A DNA stretch of 64,000 nucleotides. Source: Paracoccus tegillarcae (GTDB taxonomy: Bacteria > Pseudomonadota > Alphaproteobacteria > Rhodobacterales > Rhodobacteraceae). A program made the translations under genes and the position numbers. Each line of letters opens with the position of its first letter. The stretch's first letter is position 1. This document shows, piece by piece, positions 8,789-16,132 of this stretch. The DNA lies in contig NZ_CP025408.1 of the NCBI RefSeq assembly GCF_002847305.1, positions 1,316,001 to 1,380,000 of the forward strand. The letters are read 5' to 3'. The notes beneath the pieces are model-generated. The model saw only the letters and a list, made by a program, of their open reading frames with translations, was not told the DNA's origin and searched no databases.

Positions 8789-9636
8789 TCGGCAACGCTG
8801 AGGTCACCACTTTGGTCCCTTCATTCTGCGGCGTAGATCTGGCTGCGAAATGGAGAGAAACATTCGTTGAAAAGTACTCTGATCAGCTACGGAAGCTTAT
8901 GCTGCCTGCACTTGAAATCCATATGAGTGAGCAGGATCGGCTTGCTGTGGGGGCGGGCACGCCGGGTTTTTCGGAAGCGCTACGGTTGGATGCTCCGGTG
9001 CCGATATCGACCGGATTGTCCCAACAGATCGAGGCGGCGCTGGATCGGTTCCCGGATGGGGTCTTCCTTCGCACGGGAGCCACAAGTTTCAAGTCATCGC
9101 TCCTGCCGGTAACACCGGCCAGGACGGTAAAAAGGGCGATGGATATTCTTTCTCTGCCCAACAGGCGCGCTGCCGCTTTTCTGGCTGACAGCCTCGTGAA
9201 CTTCTACGATCTGAATTTGTTCGCCTTCCCCTGGCGCGACATTGCCCCTTGGTCCGAGTTCCGCATTTTCATCCGCGACCGCCGGATTATCGGTATTTCG
9301 CAATACCACCATCAGTCGAATTTCCCAGAGATTGCTACCAACGAGCGCGCGATCAAGACGTCGCTGTCCGATTTCTCGCGCGATCTGCTTGATGCGCTGC
9401 ATATGGACACGGTGGTCGCGGATGTCTTTGTCGAGCGCCACAATAATGGCGGTTTCAAGACCACGCTGATCGAGTTGAACCCCTTCATCCAGCGCACCGA
9501 TCCCTGCCTCTACACCTGGAAGAACGGCGGTGATTTCGATAGCGGGTTCCGGTATCGAGAGGCTCAGGATCGGCCTCAGGCGGCTCGGTCCGGCAGGCAG
9601 CAGATGATCGACGATCCGTGGCAATTGCCGTCGTGA
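8785..9636 (+). CDS. D123/CDC123-like ATP-grasp protein in T6SS operon
   Basis: A 283-residue protein. Three blocks recall the D123 family, an ATP-grasp fold: FLRTGATSFKSSLLPV (mid-protein), WSEFRIFIRDRRIIGISQYHH, and VADVFVERHN... TTLIELNPF. In eukaryotes CDC123 assists eIF2 assembly; bacterial relatives are sparsely characterised. It lies between an immunity gene and a PAAR gene and overlaps the former by four bases. A role in modifying or assembling the effector, or acting as a second cargo, is possible; the sequence does not decide. The glutamate/asparagine pair in IELNPF is where ATP-grasp proteins bind metal-ATP. Confidence 0.7.
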   Translation: MIGNAEVTTLVPSFCGVDLAAKWRETFVEKYSDQLRKLMLPALEIHMSEQDRLAVGAGTPGFSEALRLDAPVPISTGLSQQIEAALDRFPDGVFLRTGATSFKSSLLPVTPARTVKRAMDILSLPNRRAAAFLADSLVNFYDLNLFAFPWRDIAPWSEFRIFIRDRRIIGISQYHHQSNFPEIATNERAIKTSLSDFSRDLLDALHMDTVVADVFVERHNNGGFKTTLIELNPFIQRTDPCLYTWKNGGDFDSGFRYREAQDRPQAARSGRQQMIDDPWQLPS

Positions 9637-9654
9637 ACGTGGGAGGATTGTCAA

Positions 9655-9936
9655 ATGGGTAAACCTGTCGCACTTGTCGGCCATCCGCACACCTGTCCGA
9701 TCCACGGCGGTGGGCCGGTGATGAACCCCGGGCAGGCTTTTGTCAGGTTCAACGGCATTTCGCTGGCCGTCGAAGGCGGGCAATGCGGCTGTCCCGGCTT
9801 GCCGCCGCTGCCCGATCCGATGGTGAAAGGCTCCGGCACGGTGAAGATCAACGGCCGCGGCATCATGCGCATCGGCGACAAGACCGCGCATGGCGGCAGG
9901 ATCGCGATGGGTGTGCCGACGCTGAAATCCGACTGA
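9655..9936 (+). CDS. PAAR-motif T6SS spike tip
   Basis: A 93-residue protein with the PAAR pattern (HPHTCPIHGGGPV, INGRGIMRIGDKTAHGG) and a GGGAGG ribosome-binding sequence upstream of ATG 9655. PAAR proteins cap VgrG and bind one zinc through conserved His/Cys, sharpening the spike and anchoring cargo. It is the last gene of the vgrG operon. An IS end at 10000 follows within 65 bases, so any further operon genes have been lost or displaced. Confidence 0.9.
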   Translation: MGKPVALVGHPHTCPIHGGGPVMNPGQAFVRFNGISLAVEGGQCGCPGLPPLPDPMVKGSGTVKINGRGIMRIGDKTAHGGRIAMGVPTLKSD

Positions 9937-10037
9937 GCATCCGCCGGTTTGCATTCACAAGTTGGACCGGAACCGGCATCTCAGCATCGTCATGCAAACT
10001 GGACCTGTCACGTATTTGTGCCGCTCCGAGTGCTCGT

Positions 10038-10895
10038 TTAAGCCACCTTCCGTTCAAAAGCGACCGGGCTTTTCCAGCCCAGTGCTGAGTGCCGTCGACG
10101 CGGATTGTAGAACCCATTGATGTATTCGAAGATCGCCATCTCAGCGTGCCGCCGGGTTACCCATGACCGCCGCCAGATCAGCTCGGCCTTGATGGTTTTG
10201 AAGAATGTCTCGACGGCCGCATTGTCATAACAATTACCTTTGCCGCTCATCGAGACTTTGAAGCCATGCTGGCGCAGGATCTTCTGGTAGTCATGCGAAC
10301 AGTATTGGCTGCCCCTGTCGCTGTGGAAGATGCAGCCTTTGGGTGGCGACCTGAAGGCAATCGCCATCTTCAAGGCCCGGATCGCCAGATCGCGCTTCAT
10401 CCGGTTGCTGACAGCCCAGCCGATCACGCGGCGGGAGTGCAGGTCCAGGATGACTGCCAGATATAGCCAGCCCTCGCGGGTCCAGATGTAGCTGATGTCG
10501 CCCGCCCATTTCTGGTTGGGCCCGGCTGCACTAAAGTCGCGATCCAGCAGGTTCGGGGCGATGTTGAACGTATGGGCGCTGTCGGTCGTGGCTTTGAACT
10601 TACGCGTTCTTTCAACGATGATCCTGTTTTCGCGCATCAGGCGACCGACGCGTCGATGCCCGACATCGACACCAACCTCTTTCAGCTCCTCTGTCATCCT
10701 CGGCCGACCATAGCTGCCCAAGCTCAGACGCGACTGTTCCTTGATATGCGCCAGAACGACCATGTCCATGCGCTGCCTGTGGCTGGCTGGGAGGCTGCGG
10801 AAGGCCCGTAATCCACGCGGGCTGACATTCATCACCTGGCAAAGCCGGTCGATCGGGAAGGCCCCGCGCTGTTCTTCGATGAACCTGAACCTCAC
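10038..10895 (-). CDS. IS3-family transposase, OrfB (DDE integrase domain)
   Basis: 285 residues. A helical N-terminal region is followed by the integrase core: NQKWAGDISYIWTREGWLYLAVILD (first Asp), then IFHSDRGSQYCS (second Asp) and FFKTIKAELI (Glu), the DDE triad of the IS3 family. It overlaps OrfA by four bases in a different frame. OrfB normally reaches the ribosome through a programmed frameshift on the A-rich tract at the end of OrfA, giving the OrfAB transposase. Confidence 0.92.
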   Translation of the reverse strand: MRFRFIEEQRGAFPIDRLCQVMNVSPRGLRAFRSLPASHRQRMDMVVLAHIKEQSRLSLGSYGRPRMTEELKEVGVDVGHRRVGRLMRENRIIVERTRKFKATTDSAHTFNIAPNLLDRDFSAAGPNQKWAGDISYIWTREGWLYLAVILDLHSRRVIGWAVSNRMKRDLAIRALKMAIAFRSPPKGCIFHSDRGSQYCSHDYQKILRQHGFKVSMSGKGNCYDNAAVETFFKTIKAELIWRRSWVTRRHAEMAIFEYINGFYNPRRRHSALGWKSPVAFERKVA

Positions 10896-11167
10896 GGCTT
10901 TTGGCCCGCGAAGAACTGGGTGGCTTTTTTTAGGATGTCCCTCTCCTCCTTGAGGATACGGTTCTCGCGCCGAAGCCGTTCGTTCTCACGCGCCAACTCG
11001 CGATCCTCGGCTGAGACTACGTCCGTGTCCCGGTGTGCGTTCACCCACTTATTGAGGGTCGACAAGCCGACCCCAAGATCATCCGCAACTTGACGCCGCG
11101 AAAGCCCGCTGGTCAGCGCAATCCGCACTGCATCCTTGCGAAATTCATCCGTCCTGACTGTGCCCAT
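10892..11167 (-). CDS. IS3-family transposase, OrfA
   Basis: 91 residues: a helix-turn-helix (FRKDAVRIALTSGLSRRQVADDLGVGLSTLNKWV) followed by a leucine-zipper-like coiled coil (ELARENERLRRENRILKEERDILKKATQFF). It binds the IS ends. On the coding strand, CTAAAAAAAG near its end (A7 at 10925-10931) is a plausible slippery site for fusing OrfA and OrfB. Confidence 0.9.
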   Translation of the reverse strand: MGTVRTDEFRKDAVRIALTSGLSRRQVADDLGVGLSTLNKWVNAHRDTDVVSAEDRELARENERLRRENRILKEERDILKKATQFFAGQKP

Positions 11168-11230
11168 GGTTCATCTCCTTTGCTGCACATTACGTGGTCA
11201 AAGGAGCGGCACCAAACCGCGACAGGTCCA

Positions 11231-11865
11231 ATCGGCTTGCCTGGCGCGATGTAGTGCCATTCGATCCGATGCTCGGAACACCACCGCAGGATGGCTTTGG
11301 AGGTCAGTTCCGTGCCGTTGTCGCTGACAATCATTCCGGGTTTGCCACGACGTTCGATCAGGGCCGTCAGTTCACGTGCCACGCGGTGCCCCGATATCGA
11401 GGTGTCCGGTATTGCTGCGAGACATTCACGAGTGACGTCGTCGACCACGTTGAGAACCCGGAAGCGCTGGCCATTGGCGAACTGGTCATGGACAAAATCC
11501 AGCGACCATCGCGCATTTGGGCGAGCCTCGACCAGGATTGGCGCCCGTGTCCCGACGGCCTTGCGGCGAGTCTTCCGCTTGCGCACCGTCAGCCCTTCCT
11601 CGCGGTAGAGCCGATAGATCCGGTTGATGCCGGAAGGTTCGCCCTCACGGCGCAGCAGCACGAAGAGCCGCCGGTAGCCGAACCGACGGCGCTCGTTGGC
11701 CAGTTCGCGCAACCGCGCGCGCAGTGCCGTATCCGGCGCGCGTTGCGCTTGGTATCGGATCATCTTGCGATCCGCCCCAGCAACCCGGCACGCCCGCCGT
11801 TCCGAAAGCCCGAACCGGGCCTTCAGGTGCGCGACCGCCTCGCGCTTCAAGGCGGGCGTCACCAC
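11231..11865 (-). pseudogene. IS3-family OrfB, 3'-truncated
   Basis: About 211 codons of a transposase similar in layout to IS407-type OrfB. HTH-like text (LSERRACRVAGADRKMIRY) is followed by the start of the DDE core (NARWSLDFVHDQFANGQRFRVLNVVDD and GMIVSDNGTELTS). It runs into the inverted repeat of the inserted IS after IEWHYIAPGKP and lacks the final Glu of the triad and the C terminus. The open frame continues into IS sequence to 11113, but that tail is foreign. Confidence 0.85.
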
Positions 11866-12125
11866 TTTTTTGAAACCAGTTCCTTCATCGCGGAAAGATC
11901 GAGCATTTGCTCGGCCAGCAGCTTCTTCAGCTTCGCGTTCTCATCCTCGAGCGCCTTAAGCCGCTTGGCCTCCGACACCGTCATGCCGCCGAACTTGGCC
12001 TTCCAGTTATAGAAGGTGCCTTCGGACATGCCGTGCTTGCGGCACAGGTCCGCGCACTTCGCACCCGCCTCGTGCTCCGTCAGGATGCCGATGATCTGTT
12101 CGTCCGTGAATCTCGTTCGCTTCAT
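11859..12125 (-). CDS. IS3-family OrfA of the truncated element
   Basis: 88 residues: MKRTRFTDEQIIGILTEHEAG, a helix-turn-helix (CADLCRKHGMSEGTFYNWKAKFGG) and a coiled coil (LKALEDENAKLKKLLAEQMLD). It overlaps OrfB by seven bases with an A-rich run (TCAAAAAAG) at the end that could serve as a frameshift site. It is intact as a frame, but its partner is broken. Confidence 0.85.
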   Translation of the reverse strand: MKRTRFTDEQIIGILTEHEAGAKCADLCRKHGMSEGTFYNWKAKFGGMTVSEAKRLKALEDENAKLKKLLAEQMLDLSAMKELVSKKW

Positions 12126-12230
12126 TGTCCGTCCTCAAGTTGGGCCGGACTCTAATCAACGGTGGAGCAAAAATCCCGTGGCAGGTCAGCTGCTGCACGC
12201 TGATGCGCGTCGGTGCAGTTTTTGGTGTTC

Positions 12231-12252
12231 GGTGTTGATGTGGCGTTGATGT
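12231..12252 (-). repeat. Arm-type tandem repeat, left arm of site B
   Basis: Contains GTTGATGTGGCGTTGATGT, two GTTGATGT copies 11 bases apart, identical in core to the arms at 3451-3472 (opposite strand) and 62269-62287 (same strand). About 45 bases to the left align with site A before the IS remnant begins, so the IS landed close to this arm. Confidence 0.6.
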
Positions 12253-12318
12253 GCGTGCGCGATTGGCCGGTGGCATGTGTATACCATCGACCTATGCATT
12301 TGATTTATTTATCGATTT

Positions 12319-12365
12319 TGGTTGCGGGGGTAGGATTTGAACCTACGACCTTCAGGTTATGAGCC
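12319..12365 (-). repeat. tRNA-fMet 3' fragment (att core, site B)
   Basis: The 3' 47 bases of an initiator tRNA on the minus strand, in the same orientation as the intact tRNA-fMet 50 kb to the right and opposite to site A. The T stem has the same GTAGG/CCTAC variant as site A. No 5' half precedes it, so it cannot fold as a tRNA. Confidence 0.75.
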
Positions 12366-12503
12366 GATCAGGAGGAAAAATAGGAAATCTATATATTTCA
12401 GCAGCTTACGCAATAACCGTTTGATTTCTTGCGATTTCCATTCCGGCGTTCGACCGCATTGAGCGGCTTTTGACAGCACAACCTGCACGAAAACTGCAGC
12501 CAA

Positions 12504-12524
12504 AGGTTGATGTGGCGTTGAGGT
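12504..12524 (-). repeat. Arm-type tandem repeat, right arm of site B
   Basis: AGGTTGATGTGGCGTTGAGG has two GTTGA(T/G)GT copies spaced 11 bases apart. The region from here to the tRNA fragment is alignable to the left arm of site A on the other strand. It lies just inside the left end of the 50-kb segment bounded by sites B and the intact tRNA. Confidence 0.55.
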
Positions 12525-12652
12525 GAGCAATTTTCAGTACCATCCATTTCGCTATATGATCACGCAGAACGTGATCCCGCACGAAAGCAGCGACGAAAGT
12601 GCAAGTTTGACTTGACAGAATTTCGTCCGGCTCTCCATCGATTTGGCTAAGA

Positions 12653-13093
12653 TCAGATTGTCGCCCCGAGGTCAGGGTAACGATGATCGGTCGCGCAAAG
12701 CGAATGGTCGCCCAATGCTTCGATGACGCGGCAGTTCGCTATTTTGCCTCCCGCGCATTGCGTCAGAATACGTTGCAGTTCGACCTTGAGCGCGCCCAGC
12801 CGCGCAAGACGACTTTCAACCTCGGCCAGTTGCGCGATGACGATGGCGTCGGCCGCCGCGCAGGGCTGGTCAGGCTGGTCCGACAGGCTGAGCAGGTCAC
12901 GGATCGCCTCCAGCGTGAAACCCAGATCGCGCGCGTGGCGGATGAAGGCCAGCCGTTCCAGCGCCTTTTGACTGTAAAGCCGCTGGTTTCCCGCACTGCG
13001 TTCAGCCTCGGGCAAAAGACCGATCTGCTCGTAATAACGGATCGTCGGCACCTTCACACCGGCAGACGCACCCAACTTTCCAATCGTCAACAT
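12653..13093 (-). CDS. MerR-family metal-sensing regulator (CadR/PbrR-like)
   Basis: 146 residues. The N-terminal winged helix (TIGKLGASAGVKVPTIRYYEQIGLL) is the MerR signature, followed by the long dimerisation helix. Cys78, Cys113 and Cys121 occupy the spacing used by CadR/PbrR/ZntR-type sensors of Cd, Pb or Zn, and an extra Cys133 and His follow. It is transcribed divergently from the metal ATPase at 13182 across an 88-base gap holding a MerR-type promoter. MerR proteins activate such promoters by untwisting the spacer when metal binds, so it very likely controls the ATPase. Confidence 0.88.
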   Translation of the reverse strand: MLTIGKLGASAGVKVPTIRYYEQIGLLPEAERSAGNQRLYSQKALERLAFIRHARDLGFTLEAIRDLLSLSDQPDQPCAAADAIVIAQLAEVESRLARLGALKVELQRILTQCAGGKIANCRVIEALGDHSLCATDHRYPDLGATI

Positions 13094-13103
13094 GAGATTC
13101 CCC

Positions 13104-13134
13104 TTGAAGCTCTAGTTACTAGAGACATTAGGTT
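13104..13134 (+). promoter_or_regulatory. MerR-type promoter/operator for the metal ATPase
   Basis: TTGAAG (13104-13109) and TAGGTT (13129-13134) are separated by 19 bases, the overlong spacer typical of MerR-activated promoters. The spacer contains the dyad CTCTAGTTACTAGAG (13110-13124), six-base arms around TTA, as the expected regulator site. It lies between the divergent merR-like gene and the ATPase. Confidence 0.7.
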
Positions 13135-13181
13135 CTCGAATCGATGAAGGCAACTTCCCGATCCGGGGCGAGGATAACGAC

Positions 13182-15455
13182 ATGACAACTACAGATCCCA
13201 ACAGCGGAACAGCCTGCGACTGGACAGTCTCGGGCATGGATTGTGGATCCTGTGCGACCAAGATCAAAGATGCCGTGACACGCCTGCCGGGCGTCAGCGG
13301 CGTTGAAATTGGCATCATGACGGAACGGCTTCGCCTGACGCTGGACGAAACACAGACCGATCGCAACAAGGTCGAAAAGGTGGTGAAATCGCTTGGTTAT
13401 GGAATCGCGCCGCGCGCGGCAGGGGCGAAGAAGGACTTTGTCATGCCCGCCATGAGCGATGCGCCGGCAGATGGCCATGACCATGACCATGACCATGATC
13501 GGAATGATGCCGCCGCAGCGGCGCGTGACGACAGCGGTCATGGCAGCCCTGGCCATGTGGATGACGACCCTGCCGACCGCGGCAAGCGATGGTATCAGAC
13601 CCGCAAGGGTAAGCTGGTAATCTTTACCGCGATCCTTCTGGGTGTCGCCTGGATCATCGAATTGCTGGCGCCGCAGGTCGGCAAGTGGGCTTTCGTCGCG
13701 GCCTGTCTGATCGGCGTGGCGCCGGTTGCGAAACGCGCCTTTGCAGCTCTGCGTCTGGGTCAGCCCTTTACAATCGAAAGCCTGATGACGGTCGCGGCCA
13801 TTGGCGCCTTGTTCATCGATGCTGCGGAAGAGGCGGCATTGGTAGTGTTCCTGTTCGCGGTTGGCGAAGTGCTGGAGGGTGTGGCAGCCGGCAAGGCGCG
13901 CGATGGCATCCGCGCGCTTGCCGATCTGGTTCCCAAGACAGCGCTGCTGTTGGTAAACGGGACAACGCAGGAAGTCCCGGCATCAAGCCTTGCTGTCGGG
14001 CAAATGGTGCTTGTCCGTCCGGGCGACCGCATCCCCGCAGATGGCGAGATTGCCGAGGGCACCTCGGGCGTAGATGACAGCCCCGTTACCGGCGAAAGTG
14101 TTCCTGTCACCAAGGGGCCGGGCGACCCGGTCTTCGCCGGCTCGATCAATACCGAGGCCGCGCTACGCGTGACCGTCACCAAAGCTGCAGAGGATAACAC
14201 AATCGCCCGCATCATCCGGCTGGTGGAAGAGGCTGAGGTCGCGCGCGCGCCGACTGAACGCTTCATCGACCGCTTCAGCCGCTGGTACATGCCCGCTATC
14301 GTTACTGTCGCGGCGCTGGTTGTTCTGGTGCCGCCGCTGGCATTTGGCCAACCTTGGGACACCTGGATCTATCGCGGTCTGGCGCTGCTGCTGATCGGCT
14401 GCCCCTGCGCGCTGGTCATCTCGGTTCCGGCCTCAATCGCCTCGGCGCTGTCCACAGGCGCACGGCGCGGGATGCTGATGAAGGGCGGTGCGGTGATCGA
14501 GGCGGCGGCCGATGTATCCCGTGTCGCCTTCGACAAGACCGGCACCCTGACTCATGGGCGTCCGGTGGTGACGGATGTTGTCGCTTTCGGCGCGACGACC
14601 GAGGCCGAGTTGCTGGCAGTGGCGGCGGGGGTCGAAACCGGCTCCAGCCACCCGCTGGCCGTCGCCATCCTGACCAAGGCCGATGAGGCGGGCATCGAAG
14701 CGCTGCCGTCACGCGATGCGAAAGCACTGTTGGGCAAAGGGGTGATCGCCACGGTCGGCGACGCCTCCGCTTGGGTCACCTCGCCGCGGTATGCGCTGGA
14801 AAATGGCGGGATCGACCAGTCTGACCTGCAGCTTGCCACGGCATTTGAGGAAGATGGCAAGACCGCTGTCGCCGTCTTCCGCGAAAAGACCCCGTTCGGC
14901 CTGATCGCCATGCGCGATGAGCCAAGACAGGACGCAGCCGAAGCGATTCGTCAACTGACAGAGATGGGCGTGACCTCCGTCATCCTGACGGGGGACAATC
15001 CGCGCACGGCGGCCGCGATCGCCGGCGGGCTGGGCATGGAGTTTCGGGCCGACATGATGCCTGAAGACAAGCTAACCGCGATCCGTGAAATGGGCGAGCA
15101 AGGCGGCGTGATGATGATCGGGGACGGCATCAACGACGCGCCGGCCCTGAAACAGGCAAGCATCGGCGTGGCCATGGGATCAGGCACGGATGTGGCGCTG
15201 GAAACCGCAGATGCCGCGATCCTTCGCGACCGGGTCACGGACATCCCCGCGCAGATCCGGCTTGCCCGCACGGCCATGGGAAATATCCGCCAGAACATCA
15301 CCATCGCGCTGGGGCTTAAGGCGGTGTTTCTTGTGACCTCGGTTCTGGGGATCACCGGGCTGTGGATCGCGATCATGGCCGATACCGGGGCGACGGTTCT
15401 GGTTACGCTGAACGCGCTACGGCTGTTGCGCTTCGATCCTGAACGCGAGGCATGA
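13182..15455 (+). CDS. P1B-type heavy-metal ATPase (Zn/Cd/Pb exporter)
   Basis: 757 residues. An N-terminal HMA domain (GMDCGSC, Cys21 and Cys24) is followed by a histidine-rich linker (DGHDHDHDHD, around 105). It has the membrane CPC motif (Cys407-Pro-Cys409), the phosphorylation site DKTGTLT (Asp451), the SSHP motif (His490) and the hinge GDGINDAPAL. With CPC plus the His-rich stretch and a CadR-like regulator next door, export of Zn2+, Cd2+ and Pb2+ from the cytoplasm is the best call (ZntA/CadA group). It is followed four bases later by a small membrane methyltransferase, probably co-transcribed. Confidence 0.9.
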   Translation: MTTTDPNSGTACDWTVSGMDCGSCATKIKDAVTRLPGVSGVEIGIMTERLRLTLDETQTDRNKVEKVVKSLGYGIAPRAAGAKKDFVMPAMSDAPADGHDHDHDHDRNDAAAAARDDSGHGSPGHVDDDPADRGKRWYQTRKGKLVIFTAILLGVAWIIELLAPQVGKWAFVAACLIGVAPVAKRAFAALRLGQPFTIESLMTVAAIGALFIDAAEEAALVVFLFAVGEVLEGVAAGKARDGIRALADLVPKTALLLVNGTTQEVPASSLAVGQMVLVRPGDRIPADGEIAEGTSGVDDSPVTGESVPVTKGPGDPVFAGSINTEAALRVTVTKAAEDNTIARIIRLVEEAEVARAPTERFIDRFSRWYMPAIVTVAALVVLVPPLAFGQPWDTWIYRGLALLLIGCPCALVISVPASIASALSTGARRGMLMKGGAVIEAAADVSRVAFDKTGTLTHGRPVVTDVVAFGATTEAELLAVAAGVETGSSHPLAVAILTKADEAGIEALPSRDAKALLGKGVIATVGDASAWVTSPRYALENGGIDQSDLQLATAFEEDGKTAVAVFREKTPFGLIAMRDEPRQDAAEAIRQLTEMGVTSVILTGDNPRTAAAIAGGLGMEFRADMMPEDKLTAIREMGEQGGVMMIGDGINDAPALKQASIGVAMGSGTDVALETADAAILRDRVTDIPAQIRLARTAMGNIRQNITIALGLKAVFLVTSVLGITGLWIAIMADTGATVLVTLNALRLLRFDPEREA

Positions 15456-15459
15456 CGCC

Positions 15460-16068
15460 GTGATTTCCGCTTTCGGTTGGGCGGTGCTTGCCCTGCTTGC
15501 CGCTTACCTCATGCTTTTCTTTTTCGGCAATGCCATGGCGGCGCGAGCCGCCGGGCGGCCGGTCTGGCTGTTCTCGCGGGCGAAACGGCGCGACTGGTGG
15601 GCGGCGCTGGGCTTTCGGGCGGCCTTCGCTTTGGCGCTTCTGGGGCCACTGCTGTGGGGTGCCTTTCCCACGCTGCATAACCTCGACCCCTTCTGGATCG
15701 AAGGACAGGCGCTGGCGCTTGGCGGGGTCGGTGTGTTTCTGGCCGGCATCGGCGCGATGGTTGCCTTTGCTGCGCAGATGTCGATGGGCGCTTCATGGCG
15801 GGTGGGTGTCGCTGAAGGTGCAACGGGTGCGCTTGTCTCGGGCGGGCTCTATCGGTTCAGCCGCAACCCGGCCTTTTTCGGGCAGTTCATCCTGCTTCTT
15901 GGCACAGCCCTTGCCATCCCTTCACTGCCGACACTTCTCGCGCCGATGCTGTTTCTGTGGTCGGCCACGGCGCAGGTCCGGTCCGAGGAGGTCGTCCTTC
16001 GGCAAGCCCTGGGGGCAGAGTATGACGCATACGCGGCATCTGTTCCGCGCTGGATCGGGCTACCATAA
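15460..16068 (+). CDS. Membrane methyltransferase of the isoprenylcysteine/PEMT type
   Basis: 202 residues with GTG start at 15460, right behind the ATPase. Four to five hydrophobic segments are visible. The C-terminal region LVSGGLYRFSRNPAFFGQFILLLGTAL and later RSEEVVLRQALGAEYDAYAASVPRWIG has the RNP...E...Y pattern of integral-membrane ICMT/PEMT-like methyltransferases that bind SAM near the membrane face. Such genes often accompany metal-efflux genes, but the substrate is unknown. Confidence 0.75.
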   Translation: MISAFGWAVLALLAAYLMLFFFGNAMAARAAGRPVWLFSRAKRRDWWAALGFRAAFALALLGPLLWGAFPTLHNLDPFWIEGQALALGGVGVFLAGIGAMVAFAAQMSMGASWRVGVAEGATGALVSGGLYRFSRNPAFFGQFILLLGTALAIPSLPTLLAPMLFLWSATAQVRSEEVVLRQALGAEYDAYAASVPRWIGLP

Positions 16069-16132
16069 TCTCTTCTCGACCAATTACCTGAATCACACGA
16101 TCAATTATGCCACTTGCGAATGTCCGGACGGA

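Larger units (their letters stand above)
10000..11230 (-). mobile_element. Intact IS3-family insertion sequence
   Basis: A 1,231-base element with imperfect 28-base terminal inverted repeats: TGGACCTGTCACGTATTTG... at 10000 and TGGACCTGTCGCGGTTTGG... read inward from 11230, both continuing to GTGCCGCTCC. Two overlapping transposase frames lie inside on the minus strand. The right end sits within a second IS3-family transposase gene, but the rest of that gene is absent on the left side and no target duplication is visible. An adjacent deletion or rearrangement after insertion is therefore likely. Confidence 0.9.
11231..12158 (-). mobile_element. Truncated second IS3-family element
   Basis: The 5' part of a different IS3-family element, with its OrfA complete and OrfB cut off at 11230 by the insertion of the first IS. 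The outer end is estimated near 12158, where the sequence reads TGATTAGAGTCCGG on the minus strand. The matching 3' part is not found left of 10000, so this copy cannot transpose by itself. Confidence 0.75.
12159..12652. other. Non-coding interval holding attachment-type site B
   Basis: About 490 bases without a supported gene. From left to right it has an arm repeat (12231-12252), a tRNA-fMet 3' fragment on the minus strand (12319-12365) and a second arm repeat (12504-12524). Short open frames here have no ribosome-binding sequence and overlap the repeats. Confidence 0.7.

Noticed and set aside
1-9936. Complete T6SS apparatus
   Set aside because: Only spike, adaptor, effector, immunity and PAAR genes are present; no tssB/C sheath, tssK, tssM or ClpV genes were seen.
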